Shown: positions 21,291 to 31,589, counted from the stretch's first letter. The stretch: DNA of 64,000 nucleotides from Doryteuthis pealeii (GCA_023376005.1 CM042157.1:17442601-17506600); one strand, 5' to 3'. Program-made: numbers and translations. Notes: generated from the sequence alone by a model not told the origin.

Positions 21291-21429
21291 CTAAGCTGTT
21301 TTATTAATCTATATACAAGTGATATAAGATCCAAAATAGTTTTTGAAATTTCCTAGTTCACACAGTACCAAAACACACGCACAAAAAAAGGGGGCAAGAA
21401 ATGTTGAGATTCTTGTGCCCATTTTTAGC

Positions 21430-21815
21430 TGCTTTATAGTGGAGATCCCTTGTGGCATTAAGTTTGATCCATTTTGAGTGGAATCCTTCTGTTCCTCAGT
21501 GTTAAGCAGAATCCTTGTGTTGTTGATCTGTTCATCCATGAGGGCCATTAAATAGTTAACCAACCACATATTCAAGCGTGTTTGATAAGTTCAAATGTTG
21601 CAGCCTAACCATGGAGTTACTAGGTCTCCCAATGAACCAACTATAACAGATTAAATAATTACTGCCACTACTGCCAGGAACAGTCCATTAAGCTGAGGAT
21701 GTGTTTGACTGTTCCACTGTCCAATAGTTAACAATCTGTGACAGTCATTTCCAGGCTGCAGGTTCAATCCTGGTTAAGGGTGAGAGTAACACAGAATAAT
21801 AATTAATAATTAACA
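21430..21815. repeat. Dispersed repeat plus SINE2 head
   Basis: 21430-21575 matches the repeat at 5335-5529 (GTGGAGATCCCTTGTGGC, GTTAAGCAGAATCCTTGTG). 21700-21815 is a SINE2 head with B box GGTTCAATCCTGG. Confidence 0.6.
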
Positions 21816-21854
21816 GTGTTGATTGGCTGATTGAAACTATGCGGCCACAAAGAT

Positions 21855-22185
21855 TTTGTTTGTTTGTTTTTTTACGGCATATCAACCTCAGTGGATCATT
21901 TAATGCCGATAAAATTTTGAAATAAATCAATTCTTAATGGATAATACATTTTTTTTATGAATACATTTTTCTATTTAACCCATAGATGGGACCCTAACAG
22001 GTACTACCACTCCGGGTCAGAGTGGACCAGGGAGCAATGGTGACGAATGGGGTGCTCCACATTCCCCAAACCTCCAAAACTGGAACCTCACCATCAGATA
22101 GAGTTTAAAGTCATTCCCAGGACATGTAGACCCGCAGCCACCGCCTTCTAGCACCCATATGATAAAAGGGGTTGTGGCCACGAAG
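21855..22185 (+). mobile_element. R1 repeat, 3'-truncated
   Basis: Runs from TTTTTACGGCATATCAACC to ATATGATAAAAGGGG. Intronic in ARMH3. Confidence 0.8.
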
Positions 22186-22248
22186 AGTCTATAAATTTAA
22201 GTTGTGGCCTCCAGCACAAGAAAAGAAATTTACAAGATGATTACTTAC

Positions 22249-22365
22249 AAGTTGTGTAAAGAAAGAAGTTTCTCGAGGTTTTTCTGAGTATCTCTCAAAT
22301 TGATCCAAGCTGTCCTGTAGTTTTAGCGTTAGGGTATCATAATTGTTACGGACAACTTCAAGTAC
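22249..22365 (-). CDS. ARMH3: ARMH3 penultimate coding exon
   Basis: 117 nt, phase 0 at both ends. It reads [32 protein letters not shown] and TSFFTQL. This is the most diagnostic block of the gene: the [25 protein letters not shown] segment is nearly invariant in ARMH3 as I know it. Acceptor TTTTTAG, donor GTAAGT. Confidence 0.93.
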
Positions 22366-22686
22366 CTAAAAAGGAAAATAGAAAGAAAAGGCATCACTGT
22401 CATTTTTTATCAACTAAACAATGGCTGACAAAAAGTAAACAAACAAAAAACTGCTTCAAAAGAAGATCAGCAGAACTAAAGAAACCCAAAGATTTTAGAA
22501 GAATATAAAGATGTTGGGTCAGTAAAATGGTAATTCTGGGTAGACATGAGTCCATAGGGTTATCTTTCCTGGCTGCAGTTGTTTGCCGATAGGTGGCGAG
22601 AGTTGTAGACAGCAAGACGGGAATTCTGAATTCTTGCTCTTTCCTCTCGGGCCGGCAACCACTTCACATGGATTAGGTGTTTGTGC

Positions 22687-22876
22687 CTCTAACCCTTAAG
22701 TGGAGCTTTGCATACCACTTAGCTATTTTACTTTGGTCGACCCCACATAGGTATTTGATGTTTAAAAATCCTATTGTATTTTTTATGATTAAATATTTTT
22801 GCTTTACTGTACAAAAAAAAAAAAAATGCTATATGGTCCCCAGGGGGCCATATGACCTCCAATTGAGAACCACTGC
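22687..22876. mobile_element. Decayed hAT-type MITE
   Basis: The right end ATTGAGAACCACTGCTAG resembles the hAT TIR CAGTGGTTCTCAA. The interior matches 38326-38480 (TTTAAAAATCC.ATTGTATTTTT, CATATGGTCCCC-like). The left TIR is decayed. Lies in the ARMH3 intron at 22366-23034. Confidence 0.5.
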
Positions 22877-23034
22877 TAGAGATGACAGTTCCTAACTGAC
22901 CAAATGCCAATTTTGAACAGAATATCAAAAAAAAAAAATAAACTTTTTAGTTTGTTTTTATTTGGCATATCAACCTTCATCGGTTAGAAAAAAACAGAAA
23001 AAAAAAAAGGGAAAAACATTTGCACCCAACGAAC

Positions 23035-23113
23035 CTGTTCCTCTGTGAGAGATGCCAAATGATTCTGTGCTGCCCATGAATCAACCTTTGGGGTGAAATG
23101 ATTGATAATCGCC
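23035..23113 (-). CDS. ARMH3: ARMH3 internal coding exon
   Basis: 79 nt, beginning with the last base of a codon split with the previous exon and ending in phase 0. It reads [19 protein letters not shown] and ASLTEEQ. This matches the family segment AIINHF.PK...AA.NH..L.EEQ. The acceptor is TTTCAG. The donor is GTTCGT, a GT site without the usual A at +3 or AAGT context. Confidence 0.9.
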
Positions 23114-23159
23114 CTGAAATGAGAAAATCAAATTCAAAATGTAAAAGAGGAACAAATAA

Positions 23160-23585
23160 TTGGGAAGAAAAAAAAAAAAAAAAAAAAAAAAAGATGGAGG
23201 TCCAGAGTAAAATGATGAGGTATTGATTTCATAATTTTAAAAAAAAGGGGGGAGGGGAGGAAGAAATGTTGCCATGTAATCTTCTACCTAAATATTAAAA
23301 AAAATAAAAAAAAGGACAGAGGTCCGATTGAAATGATGAGGTATTGATTTTGAAATTTAAAAAAAAAAGTGGGGGTAATCTTCTACCTAAATATTAAAAA
23401 AAAATAAAATAAAAAATAAAATAAAAGATGGAGGTCCGAATGAAATGATGAGTATTGATTTCGAAATTTAAAAAAAAAGAAAGAAATGTTCCTGAGTTAT
23501 CCTCTACCTAAATATTTGTAAAAAAATTTATTTTTTTTAAATTAAGAAAAAATTAAGAAAAAAAAAAAAAAAAAAAAAAAAAAGA
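23160..23585. repeat. Tandem repeat, ~120-bp unit, three copies, with poly-A runs
   Basis: Units start near 23194, 23315 and 23428 and carry GGAGGTCC, AAATGATGAG, TATTGATTT and TCTACCTAAATATT. Long A runs separate them. Confidence 0.8.
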
Positions 23586-24059
23586 TAAAAAAAATATCCT
23601 GTAAAACGTGTGTGTTGTTCTTTCCTCTCTTGATACAATCAGTTTGTACTCATGTACTGAAGTCACAGTCAGAACACAGAATTCTTCAAGTTCTTCTTTG
23701 GTAATCCGCTCTTTAATGGACTAGCAGAAGGAGCCAAAATCTGCATATGTCACAAATTCGTCTAGCAAGATTCACTTTGAAAACGAGACCAGTCTTTTAT
23801 ATATTGTTACTCTGAGAGCAACCATGTTTTCCTTTCCCCACATATTTGCATGCAGTACACATGCATGATGGCTTCATCCCATTGTCTCTCCTCTAACAAT
23901 AGATTTAGAGGCTACACCATTCTGATCTTCTTAGACCTCTGAGGTAATTCTCCAGCAAAGATTTAAAGAAATGAAAATTTGGGAAAAGAGAAGTATTTAA
24001 GAAAGAAAGAAAGAAAATAGAATATTACTTCAAATCAGAAGTTCAGGGGTGGGGGAATT

Positions 24060-24375
24060 GCCATAAGGGCTAAAGTGTTGTGGCAATCATATTGGATTTA
24101 CCAACTCCTCCGCACAAGCAGGATGCGACACAAGGTCAATTTCTTAATGGGAGTTTAACAGGTTTGAATTCAGTGTTTTCATTTTCCTAGACTGGTTACC
24201 TTGCCAAAATTCAAAAACCCAGTCTGCTCTATTTACCAATAGCTGGAGGGAGAATAGTTGGATTCATAGCTTTCCCAAGAGTTTTAGCGTTATGTGAAAT
24301 GTAAACAGCCTAGTTCAGGATTTGAACTCAGGTCGACAAGTCCATTTCCTAAAGTTCTAACCATTATGCCATATG
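24060..24375 (-). mobile_element. tRNA-like SINE of a third family
   Basis: It shares blocks with 46300-46510 (AGTTTAACAGGTTTGAATTCAG, CCTAGACTGGTT, CCAGGATTTGAACT). Partial relatives are at 43215-43355, 44660-44815 and 34430-34510. The right end, read on the minus strand, has GGCATAATGGTTAGAAC (A-box-like) and GAGTTCAAATCC (B-box-like). Confidence 0.55.
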
Positions 24376-24449
24376 CTTTCATATCAGTCAATATGTGTTC
24401 ATAAATACAAAGAAGTGGTTCAATTTTATGGAACAACAGAAAGATATCA

Positions 24450-24840
24450 TTTCTCTGAATTTTTGAGATGAGGCTTGATAATTAGTATTATTTAGATTAT
24501 TCAACTATTGTCCTTATCTTTATCATTATCTGTACAACGTTTCGGCCGATGTGCCCTCCAGCTTTCTTCAGTTATTTCTTGTTAGACTCACTTAAAAATG
24601 TTGAGAATTTTGGATATAAGGCATATGCTAGATGTCCACTTCTACTTATAGACTCGCCGATAACCATGTGACCAACCTATTGACCAACCACTGGCAGTAT
24701 TCTGCTGCTGATATTATTATTTATACTGTTTTGGTCATACCTGCTCACAATGCTTTGAACCTTCATGGACGACGGAACATAGGATTATATCACTGGACCT
24801 TTGACACTACGTAAGATTCCATAACTCAGGACTTACTTAC
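24450..24840. repeat. SINE2 3' part plus dispersed repeat
   Basis: 24450-24580 is the 3' half of SINE2 in reverse (AATTTTTGAGATGAGGCTTG to GTTTCGGCCGATGTGCC). 24590-24840 carries a repeat with relatives at 28735-28985 and, reversed, at 29055-29235 (ATAGACTCGCCG, CCAACCACTGGCAGT, GGACGACGGAACATAGG). Confidence 0.6.
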
Positions 24841-24924
24841 TTTAAGTTCTTTACAACTGGTCAAGGATGGCGGCCAGAAACTTAACACTGACGCCTTTAT
24901 CCACTATGCTATGTGTCTAATTGG

Positions 24925-25315
24925 ATACATAGTGTAGTGGATAAAGGTGTTGGCTTAAGGCAATTCTAAGTGACAGTTATCTCTAGGCTGCAGGTTCAAT
25001 CCTGGTCAAAGGCAACAGTAACATAGAATAATAATTAACACAGCTTAACAATAGTACCCAGCTATGGTTAGCGGAATGAGAACAGGATACCCCCTGAGGA
25101 TTGAATAAAGGGTTAGGTTCAAAGTTCCATAATGGCTCCCGATTACAACAAGAAGTTTTCCAAGTCCAAAAAGAAGGTTCCCAAGTTCAAGTAGTCTCCT
25201 GAGTCCGACAAGAAATACCTCAAGAAGGCCAGAGGGCACATCGGCAGAAATATTGTACAGATAACAATAAAGATGAGGACAATAGTTTGAATAATCCAAA
25301 TAATACGAGAAAGGT
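24925..25315 (+). mobile_element. SINE2 copy, near full length, forward
   Basis: The head TAGTGGATAAAGGTGTTGGC and B box GGTTCAATCCTGG are followed by the full body, including GAACAGGATACCCC, GACAAGAAATACCTCAAG and AAAGATGAGGACAATAG. This is the best template here for the family structure. Confidence 0.8.
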
Positions 25316-25369
25316 ACCAAGTTTGAAAAAAATCCAGTTGAAAGATCCTCACTCAAAGGTGCCAGATAG

Positions 25370-26070
25370 AAACATTCAGTTGAACAAAAGTTTCAAATAA
25401 TATTTGCTAATATTTTCAAAATGCTAATATTAATAACAAGGATATTAGGGAGTCATTTTCAAAAATTTGAAAAATTCAACGAAAAATAAAAAATAAATAA
25501 ATAAAATCCTAGAAATTTATATTTTAACTATCTTTTGTAGTTTTCAATCGATACCTATTTAGAAGAAAAAAAATTATTCAGGGGAGATAACTCTGGTTTA
25601 CATTTGCAAGAGTTACTTCCCTTGAAATATCATAATTTATGGTATATCAATTTTTTTAATTTTTTTATTATTATTATTTAATTCCAAGATCAGATTTTAT
25701 TTTTTAAGCAATTATATGGTGTCCACTAATAATAGTAAATAATTATGACTATGATGACAATTTTTAATATTAATTACAGCTCCCTCTCTACCCCAAGTCT
25801 GTATAATTCGGAGCACCGCTAAGATCCCAAAAAAAAAATTGTTATAATTTGTTGTCAAAGACCATTTTTTTTTTTTTTTTTTTCACAATGGGTGTTTTCT
25901 AGACAATTTTGGCCATTCCATCTGATTCTGTGTCCAGCCACAAATGATCATCTAAGAAGCTGTATCTGCAAACCAATCACATGCTGGTCTATGCTAAGAC
26001 ATTATACAAAGCTAAATTCTGTACTTCTGGTCTAGTATACTTTTGGGAAAAAAAAAAAAAAAGAAAAGAT
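25370..26070. other. ARMH3 intron, no element identified
   Basis: AT-rich intron sequence. A small inverted pair GGGGAGATAACTC / GAGTTACTTCCCT at 25582-25621 looks like the end sequences of a short MITE. Nothing else recognisable. Confidence 0.5.
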
Positions 26071-26075
26071 CTTAC

Positions 26076-26151
26076 CTGATGTTTCCAAGATGGTTCTTTA
26101 ATTTTGCTGCAGAGTCTTTCCACTCTCCTTCATTTGTTGTGTATCTCAGGG
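26076..26151 (-). CDS. ARMH3: ARMH3 internal coding exon
   Basis: 76 nt with two bases of a split codon at each end. It reads LRYTTNEGEWKDSAAKLKN and HLGNIR. As I recall it, the family has LR.STN.G.WK.AASK.......NIRAIINHF here. The acceptor is TTTTTCCAG, the donor GTAAGA. It can join in frame either to the microexon at 37770-37790 or directly to the exon at 60440-60566. Confidence 0.88.
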
Positions 26152-26231
26152 CTGGAAAAAAAAATAAAGATATTTATTATTTAATGCTAAATAAGATAAT
26201 GTTGTCAATAAGTTAATAAAAAAGGAAGAGA

Positions 26232-26388
26232 AGTTATTTCCTATAAGTCTAACATAAATTATTTTATAAATTATTTATTTATTTTCCCATTAAACCGTCT
26301 CCTTTTTTTCCTAGTAGATCAATAGATAAATAATTCATCAGTCAAGAGTGGTTCCCCTTTGATCATGTTAGACTTATAGGAAATAACC
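26232..26388. mobile_element. Palindromic TIR element, GGTTATTTCC family
   Basis: Ends GTTATTTCCTATAAGTC and GACTTATAGGAAATAACC, with inner CTAGTAGATCAAT and CAGTCAAGAGTGGTTCCCC. The left arm has lost part of its sequence. Confidence 0.75.
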
Positions 26389-26469
26389 GGAAGAGGAATG
26401 TATTTGGCTTAAAAAGTTAAAACTGTAAATCTCTTTACCTCTTTTTTATTTTTTTACTAGCAGGACCTG

Positions 26470-26745
26470 AGGATATACCACAGTATGATAATTTAATTAT
26501 TACAATGTTTTGAGATGTCTACTTAAGAGCTATTTCAAAAATATTTCACTATGTAAAAAGTATAATAATCTTGATTTAACTCTCTCCCTCACTCACTCTA
26601 TTTTTCTTTCTTTTCGTTATGTTCGATTGAAATTGATTAGGGTTATTGCTTCCACATGCTCACCCTCTCTTTCTTACTTATATTTTTTCTTCCCTTTCTT
26701 TCTTTATTATAAAAATGGAATGGTCCATTATTTAGCTGAGGTGAC
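26470..26745. repeat. Dispersed repeat, uninterrupted copy
   Basis: Continuous version of the repeat split at 18038-18110 and 19011-19640 (CACAGTATGATAATTTAATT, AATCTTGATTTAACTCTCTC, GCTTCCACATGCTCACC, AATGGTCCATTATTTAGC). Confidence 0.7.
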
Positions 26746-26758
26746 AACACTCATTTGG

Positions 26759-27363
26759 TTTGTTTTACGGCATATCAAACTCAGTGGGTTATTTAATACC
26801 GATAAAGTTTTGAAATAAATCAATTCTTAATGGATAATACAATTTTTTTATAAATACATTTTTCTATTTAACCCATAGATGGGACCCTAACAGGTACTAC
26901 CACTCCGGGTCAGAGTGGACCAGGGAGCAATGGTGATGAATGGGGTGCTCCACATTCCCCAGACCTCCAAAACTGGAACCTCACCATCAGATAGAGTTTA
27001 ACGTCATTCCCAGGACATGTAGACCCGCAGCCACCGCCTTCTAGCACCCATATGATAAAAAGGGGTTGGGGCTTGCCCTAACGGCAATAGGGTTGGGAAA
27101 ATCATATAGGTGCTAGGGTCATTATCTTTAATATGCATTAAGTTTATTCTTCCTTTCTGTGTTAACTGTGATGCTCGTATTACAACACCCTCGTACATGT
27201 GTGAGTATGTGTTGTGTGTGTGTCTATGCGTCAGTGTATGTGTGTCTGTCTGTCTGTCTGTCTGTGTGTGGGGCTTGCCATAAGGGCAATAGGGTTGGGA
27301 AAATCATATAGGTGCTAGGGCTTGACGTGACCAGCCGATTGATCGGAGGGGGCCTCTCTGACC
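26759..27363 (+). mobile_element. R1 repeat with 12-bp target duplication
   Basis: Flanked by ACACTCATTTGG at 26747-26758 and 27364-27375. It starts TTTGTTTTACGGCATATC and ends GGGGGCCTCTCTGACC. A 52-bp block beginning GGGGCTTGCC is present twice (27066 and 27271) around ~150 bp containing GTGT/CTGT repeats. The length of the duplication suggests an endonuclease-primed retroposon rather than a cut-and-paste transposon. Confidence 0.8.
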
Positions 27364-27379
27364 ACACTCATTTGGATGG

Positions 27380-28277
27380 TCTCATTTTTAACCAGAAGGT
27401 ATTACAAGATGATAACAGTTGGAAGATTAAGGAATACCAGTATTAATATACAGAATCTTTTTTTTTTTTTTAAATTTATATAATAGCCATATGTTCGCGG
27501 CCTTGCCAGGGTTATTTAGTATCCCAACTAAATTCAAGATAACAATTTTTAAATTGCTCACCATTGGATGGCAGTACCTATCACTCCATATGCTTATTGT
27601 GAAAATGTTACAACAGGAATTTGTGCATCTAGACCCATTATCTACCACTGCGATCTGCAATAGCCACATCCCAAATGGTTGATAAGCTAGTATCATATCA
27701 CTGATCCTTTACTACTGAATAGAAAATGTATTCATTTAATTCAGTTCTCTTTTTTAAACTCAAAACCATTTTCTAAAAGCTGTCATTTTCAGGCGGTTCG
27801 GCATTTTGATCGGACAGTTTAGGGCCGTTCTGGTAGATAATGGGTTAACCTCCATCTACAAATAACACAATAATAGTTTTTTAAATTGGTTAGAAAATTT
27901 ACCGTTTTCAATATTTAAATCAGGAAATGTTATTCTATTTTATCAAAATGAAACAAATTAAATATAAATAGAATTCAGACTGAAAATTTGCAAATTTTCT
28001 AACCAATTTCTAGGCGAAATGTTGTAAAAACAAAGATTTTTGTGAATTTTAGCAGACGATCTTTAATGCTATTTCCTCAAACAATGGTGTAAGTAAAAGA
28101 TCTCATTTCTATTATCAGTATTCACTATACTAACATACAATTTTCATACAGATGGACAATTTGATATTTTTAAAAGTGAAAAATCGACCTACCCTAACGT
28201 ACAATGCTCTTTGAATGTATCATGCATCAAATATGACAAAAGAAAAGAACTTAAAAATAAAAATTTTAATCATATAC

Positions 28278-28315
<38 letters not shown>

Positions 28316-28350
28316 GAGAGTGATTTTTTCTGTATTTGTATTTGCTTCTG
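27380..28350. other. ARMH3 intron, mostly unannotated
   Basis: AT-rich. It holds an inverted pair AAATTGGTTAGAAAATTT (27884) and AAATTTTCTAACCAATTT-like (27990) enclosing ~85 bp, and an (ATA)n run at 28280-28313. No gene. Confidence 0.5.
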
Positions 28351-28354
28351 TTGA

Positions 28355-28725
28355 CTGGTTGGCTTTTATAGCATGTCAATCCTTGTTGGGTTATTTTATG
28401 CCAAATACATTTTGTCTTATTCATTCTTGTTGGGTATTCAATTTTCTAAAAAAAAACACATTTTTTTTTCATTTAACCTATAGATGGGATCCTAACAGAT
28501 ACTACCATTTTAAGTGGATCTGGGAGTAATGGCAAGGAATAGGTACTAAACATTACCCAGAGCTGCAGAATTGGAACTTCAATATGAGATGCAGTTTAAC
28601 ATCATACCCGGGACACTAATACACTCAGCTTCACCTTCTAGAACCTATATGATAAAAAGGGTTGGGAGTTTGCCATAAGGGCAACAGCGTTGGGACAAGC
28701 ATATAGGTGCTAGGGAATCCTACGT
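28355..28725 (+). mobile_element. R1 repeat, diverged subfamily
   Basis: It keeps the R1 order (GGTTGGCTTTTATAGCATG, ATAGATGGGATCCTAACAG, TATATGATAAAAAGGG, TATAGGTGCTAGG) with more substitutions than the other copies. Confidence 0.7.
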
Positions 28726-28734
28726 AGTGTCAAA

Positions 28735-29235
28735 GGTCCAGTGATATAATCCTATGTTCCGTCGTCCACGATGTTGGAATTTTTTTATATAAGGCATGAG
28801 GCAAAAGGTTACTTCTACTTATAGACTCGTCGACTACCATTTGACCAGCCTTCTTATCCAATCACTGCCAGTGCTGCTGCTGCTGCTGTTGTTGTATTTA
28901 TACTAGTCTGATTCTTAATCTTAGCTTATTGATACTTGGATCTTCTTGGACGTCGGACCTAAAGGAAACAATACCACAGGACTTATTGACTTACTTACTT
29001 ATTTACTTTAAGTTCTTTTACAACTGGCCAAGGATGGCAGCCAAATACTCAACACACGAAGGTTCAAGTACTTATGAGTAGGTATGACCAGAATAGCCAG
29101 TATAAATAACAATATCAGCAGCAGAGTACTGTCAGTGGTTGGCCAATAGGTTGGTCATGTGGTTCTCGGCGAGTCTATAAGTAAGAGTGGGCTTTTAACA
29201 CACACCTTATATACAAAAATCTCAACACTTTACAT
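28735..29235. repeat. Dispersed repeat, facing copies
   Basis: 28735-29045 carries blocks of the 24590-24840 repeat. 29055-29235 carries the same in the opposite orientation (AGTCTATAAGTAAGAG, GTTGGCCAATAGGTTGGTC). Confidence 0.6.
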
Positions 29236-29450
29236 GACCAACCGACTGATCAGAAAGGGCCTCTCCAATACATGTACAGCCTAAGTAAGAGCCAAAGTGG
29301 AGTGTTGCATGTCATGGACTAATCAGCTATCAATATTCTGTCCTTATGCATTATGGACTTCCACACACAGCCGACAGGTGGCCCCATTAGGAGGTGGGGG
29401 CTCTCACCCCACTGCAGAGGTGCAGACAGCATATTCTATAGCCCCAGCCA
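29236..29450 (+). mobile_element. R1 repeat, 3' part
   Basis: Begins at TGACCAACCGACTGATCAG and runs to AGCCCCAGCC. The 5' half is missing. Confidence 0.65.
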
Positions 29451-29689
29451 ACATGGTGGTTACTAACAATGGCTTGCTAACCATTATTCTATGTGAAATA
29501 AAACTATACCACACTCTTGTTCTCAAATTTTAAAATGAGGTCTTTTCATTAAACATTTAGACACTTCCTATAACCTGGTTTTGTCAAAGTACACAGCAGT
29601 TCAATGGGTGGGGAAGGGGGGGGTTAATTCGTATCAGGGGGAAGAATTTATGGTTACGAGTTTGGAAAGTCCGTCAAAAAATGGAGACC

Positions 29690-30035
29690 GGATATTATGA
29701 CAGGGACCAAAAATGAAAAAAACAAATTTGTGTATCAAATAAATCAGGTTAAATTTAACAAGGCTTGGCTGAAGAAGGCAGGAGAGTATAGCAGCCAAAA
29801 AGGGACGATGAAAGATGAAGAAAATAATAATGTTTTATCTCAGAAACAAGGCAGAACAAAAGCAAAAAGTAAAAAATGTAAAAAATACAAGAGGACCCCC
29901 TCACCCACCAACGACTATGTTCAAACTGTAAAAATAAAGAGCGTATTAAACTACAACTATAACCTACACTTCTTTAATGGTTGGTTATTTAGTTTAATGG
30001 CATATCAACACTTGTGGGTTATTTAATGCTAAATC
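29690..30035. other. No supported gene
   Basis: A Lys-rich frame of 109 codons at 29697-30026 has no family I recognise, and its end overlaps an R1 head at 29980-30035. Not called as a gene. Confidence 0.4.
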
Positions 30036-30375
30036 TTGTTTTTTTTTTTTTTAATATATCTTATACCCATACAATAAAGTGTTGGGTGTTTGTCATAAGA
30101 GCATAGGGTTGAGACAATCATATGGGTGCTATGGCTTGACGTGACCAGCCAATTGATCAGAGGGGACCTCTCTGACCACCTCTCAGCAAAGGTGCAGTCA
30201 GCATATTCTACGTCCTAAGCATATAGGGTTCAAAGTTCCGTGATGGCTCTCGATTACAACAAAAAAGTTCTCAAGTCCGACAAGAAATACCTGAAGAAAG
30301 CCGTGGCCACATCAGCCGAAATATTGTACAGATAACAATAAAGATGAGGAAAATAGTCCGTATAATCCAAATAAT
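30000..30375 (+). mobile_element. R1 fragments plus SINE2 3' part
   Basis: 30000-30185 are R1 head and 3' pieces. 30215-30375 is a SINE2 3' half ending CAGATAACAATAAAGATGAGG. Confidence 0.6.
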
Positions 30376-30473
30376 ACTATACAGTTGATTATATATATAT
30401 ATGAGTATAGATAAAAGGATAAGAAAACAACACAATATGCTGTTAAAGTGAAAATATTTTATATCATATTCAT

Positions 30474-30522
30474 AGCTAATATTGAACAATATTTCGATTT
30501 TATAAAAATCATCTTCAGAGCT
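30474..30522 (-). ncRNA. Hammerhead motif A, left arm
   Basis: Minus strand: stem I AGCT (pairs with the 3' AGCT), core CTGAAGA, one extra T, stem II GATTTT/AAAATC, GAAA, stem III TATTG/CAATA, then TT as U16.1-H17. All three stems pair perfectly. The one-base insertion after the core is the only departure. Confidence 0.65.
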
Positions 30523-30615
30523 TGTTTATACTCCGTACTATCAAGAGCAGAGACGAAAGTCACATGAATTCAAAACGAAAACCTTGATGTTGCAAAATAG
30601 TACGGAGTATAAACA

Positions 30616-30664
30616 AGCTCTGAAGATGATTTTTATAAAATCGAAATATTGTTCAATATTAGCT
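30616..30664 (+). ncRNA. Hammerhead motif A, right arm
   Basis: Identical in sequence to the left-arm motif but on the plus strand, so both strands of this palindrome could give a self-cleaving RNA. Stems AGCT/AGCT, GATTTT/AAAATC and TATTG/CAATA. Confidence 0.65.
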
Positions 30665-30871
30665 ATGAATATGGGATAAAATCTTTTCACTTTAACAGCA
30701 TATTGTGTTGTTTTCATATCCTTTTATCTATACTCATACCGTCGGGTTCATTTCCTTTCTTTTAACTTTATATATATATATATATATATGTAAAAATGGA
30801 AAAGGAATTGAATCCGACAATATGAGGAAAAATGAGTAAAGAAAAGAAAAGTAAATGGATAAAATGAATTT

Positions 30872-30960
30872 AATCGATATCATTTACACATGTGTTTCGG
30901 TCAGTTTATGTGTGTGAAAATATTTCGCACACATACAAGAATCGACCTTCATCAGAGTGA
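30872..30960 (-). ncRNA. Hammerhead-like motif B, extended stem II
   Basis: Minus strand CTGATGA, stem II GGTC/GACC extended by TATGTGTG/CACACATA, GAAA, then a palindromic ACACATGTGT stem III and a further ATC. Core elements are intact, but stem III to the cleavage triplet is longer than usual. Confidence 0.5.
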
Positions 30961-30965
30961 ACATT

Positions 30966-31053
30966 CACTCTGATGAAGGTCGATTCTTGTATGTGTGCGA
31001 AATATTTTCACACACATAAACTGACCGAAACACATGTGTAAATGATATCGATT
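30966..31053 (+). ncRNA. Hammerhead-like motif B, right arm
   Basis: Plus-strand mirror of the previous motif, with the same core and stem II. Confidence 0.5.
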
Positions 31054-31098
31054 AAATTCATTTTATCCATTTACTTTTCTTTTCTTTACTCATTTTTC

Positions 31099-31103
<5 letters not shown>

Positions 31104-31138
<35 letters not shown>
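31104..31138. repeat. (TA)n between two ribozyme elements
   Basis: TA run separating palindrome B from the intact hammerhead at 31145. Confidence 0.9.
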
Positions 31139-31141
<3 letters not shown>

Positions 31142-31144
31142 GTA

Positions 31145-31190
31145 AACTATAGACACGTGTTTCGAGGTATCACCTCTCATCAGTATAGTT
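31145..31190 (-). ncRNA. Hammerhead ribozyme motif, intact core
   Basis: Minus strand: stem I AACTATA/TATAGTT (7 bp perfect), core CTGATGA, stem II GAGGT/ACCTC with loop GAT, core GAAA, stem III CAC/GTG, cleavage triplet GTC. All conserved positions are present. It is a minimal type I form with a loopless stem III. The body to about 31370 shares blocks with the element at 9085-9300 (AGCAGCTGCCT, ACCCGAACGAAC, TATATTTC, TTGTAAACAA). Confidence 0.88.
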
Positions 31191-31589
31191 ATACGGTTTT
31201 AGCAGCTGCCTCTGGCTGGGTTCGAAACCCGAACGAACTTACGCTCGCCAAGCTTCTTATCCACACATCCACAGTCAGTCGCCAAGTATAGCAGGCTATT
31301 TAATTGCTATATTTCTAAGGGGAAATGACCTTCACCTAGAGTTCTCAAACTTTGTAAACAAAGTGATTTTTAATAACGGTGAAGGCTTGTGTGATGTGAT
31401 CCGCACTTTCAGAATGAGCTGATAAGACTGCGGTATTGGTATGCAACAGATTCTCTGTATAATAGTCTTTAAGTTTTCAATTCAGAATCTCACCATCTCC
31501 TAAACCGGTTGCCCCTACCAATGTTGCATAATCTACGTGCTAGCATGGATTATAGGTAACATCCTGTAGAAGAATTCTGCGGGGGTGGG

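Larger units (their letters stand above)
30402..30740. mobile_element. Palindromic element with paired hammerhead motifs (A)
   Basis: Two inverted arms of about 140 bp (30402-30542 and 30599-30740) enclose ~56 bp. The outer ends read GAGTATAGATAAAAGG and its complement. Each arm holds one hammerhead-like motif (30474-30522 minus, 30616-30664 plus). A single-arm relative lies at 62300-62515. Confidence 0.8.
30821..31104. mobile_element. Near-perfect palindrome with paired hammerhead motifs (B)
   Basis: Arms 30821-30961 and 30964-31104 are complementary almost throughout with essentially no spacer. A (TA)n run and TCCGACAATAT (30813-30823) abut the left end, and a (TA)n run abuts the right. 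Confidence 0.85.

Noticed and set aside
29697..30026. Lys-rich 109-codon frame as a gene
   Set aside because: No recognisable family, lies in an ARMH3 intron, and its 3' end is R1 repeat sequence.
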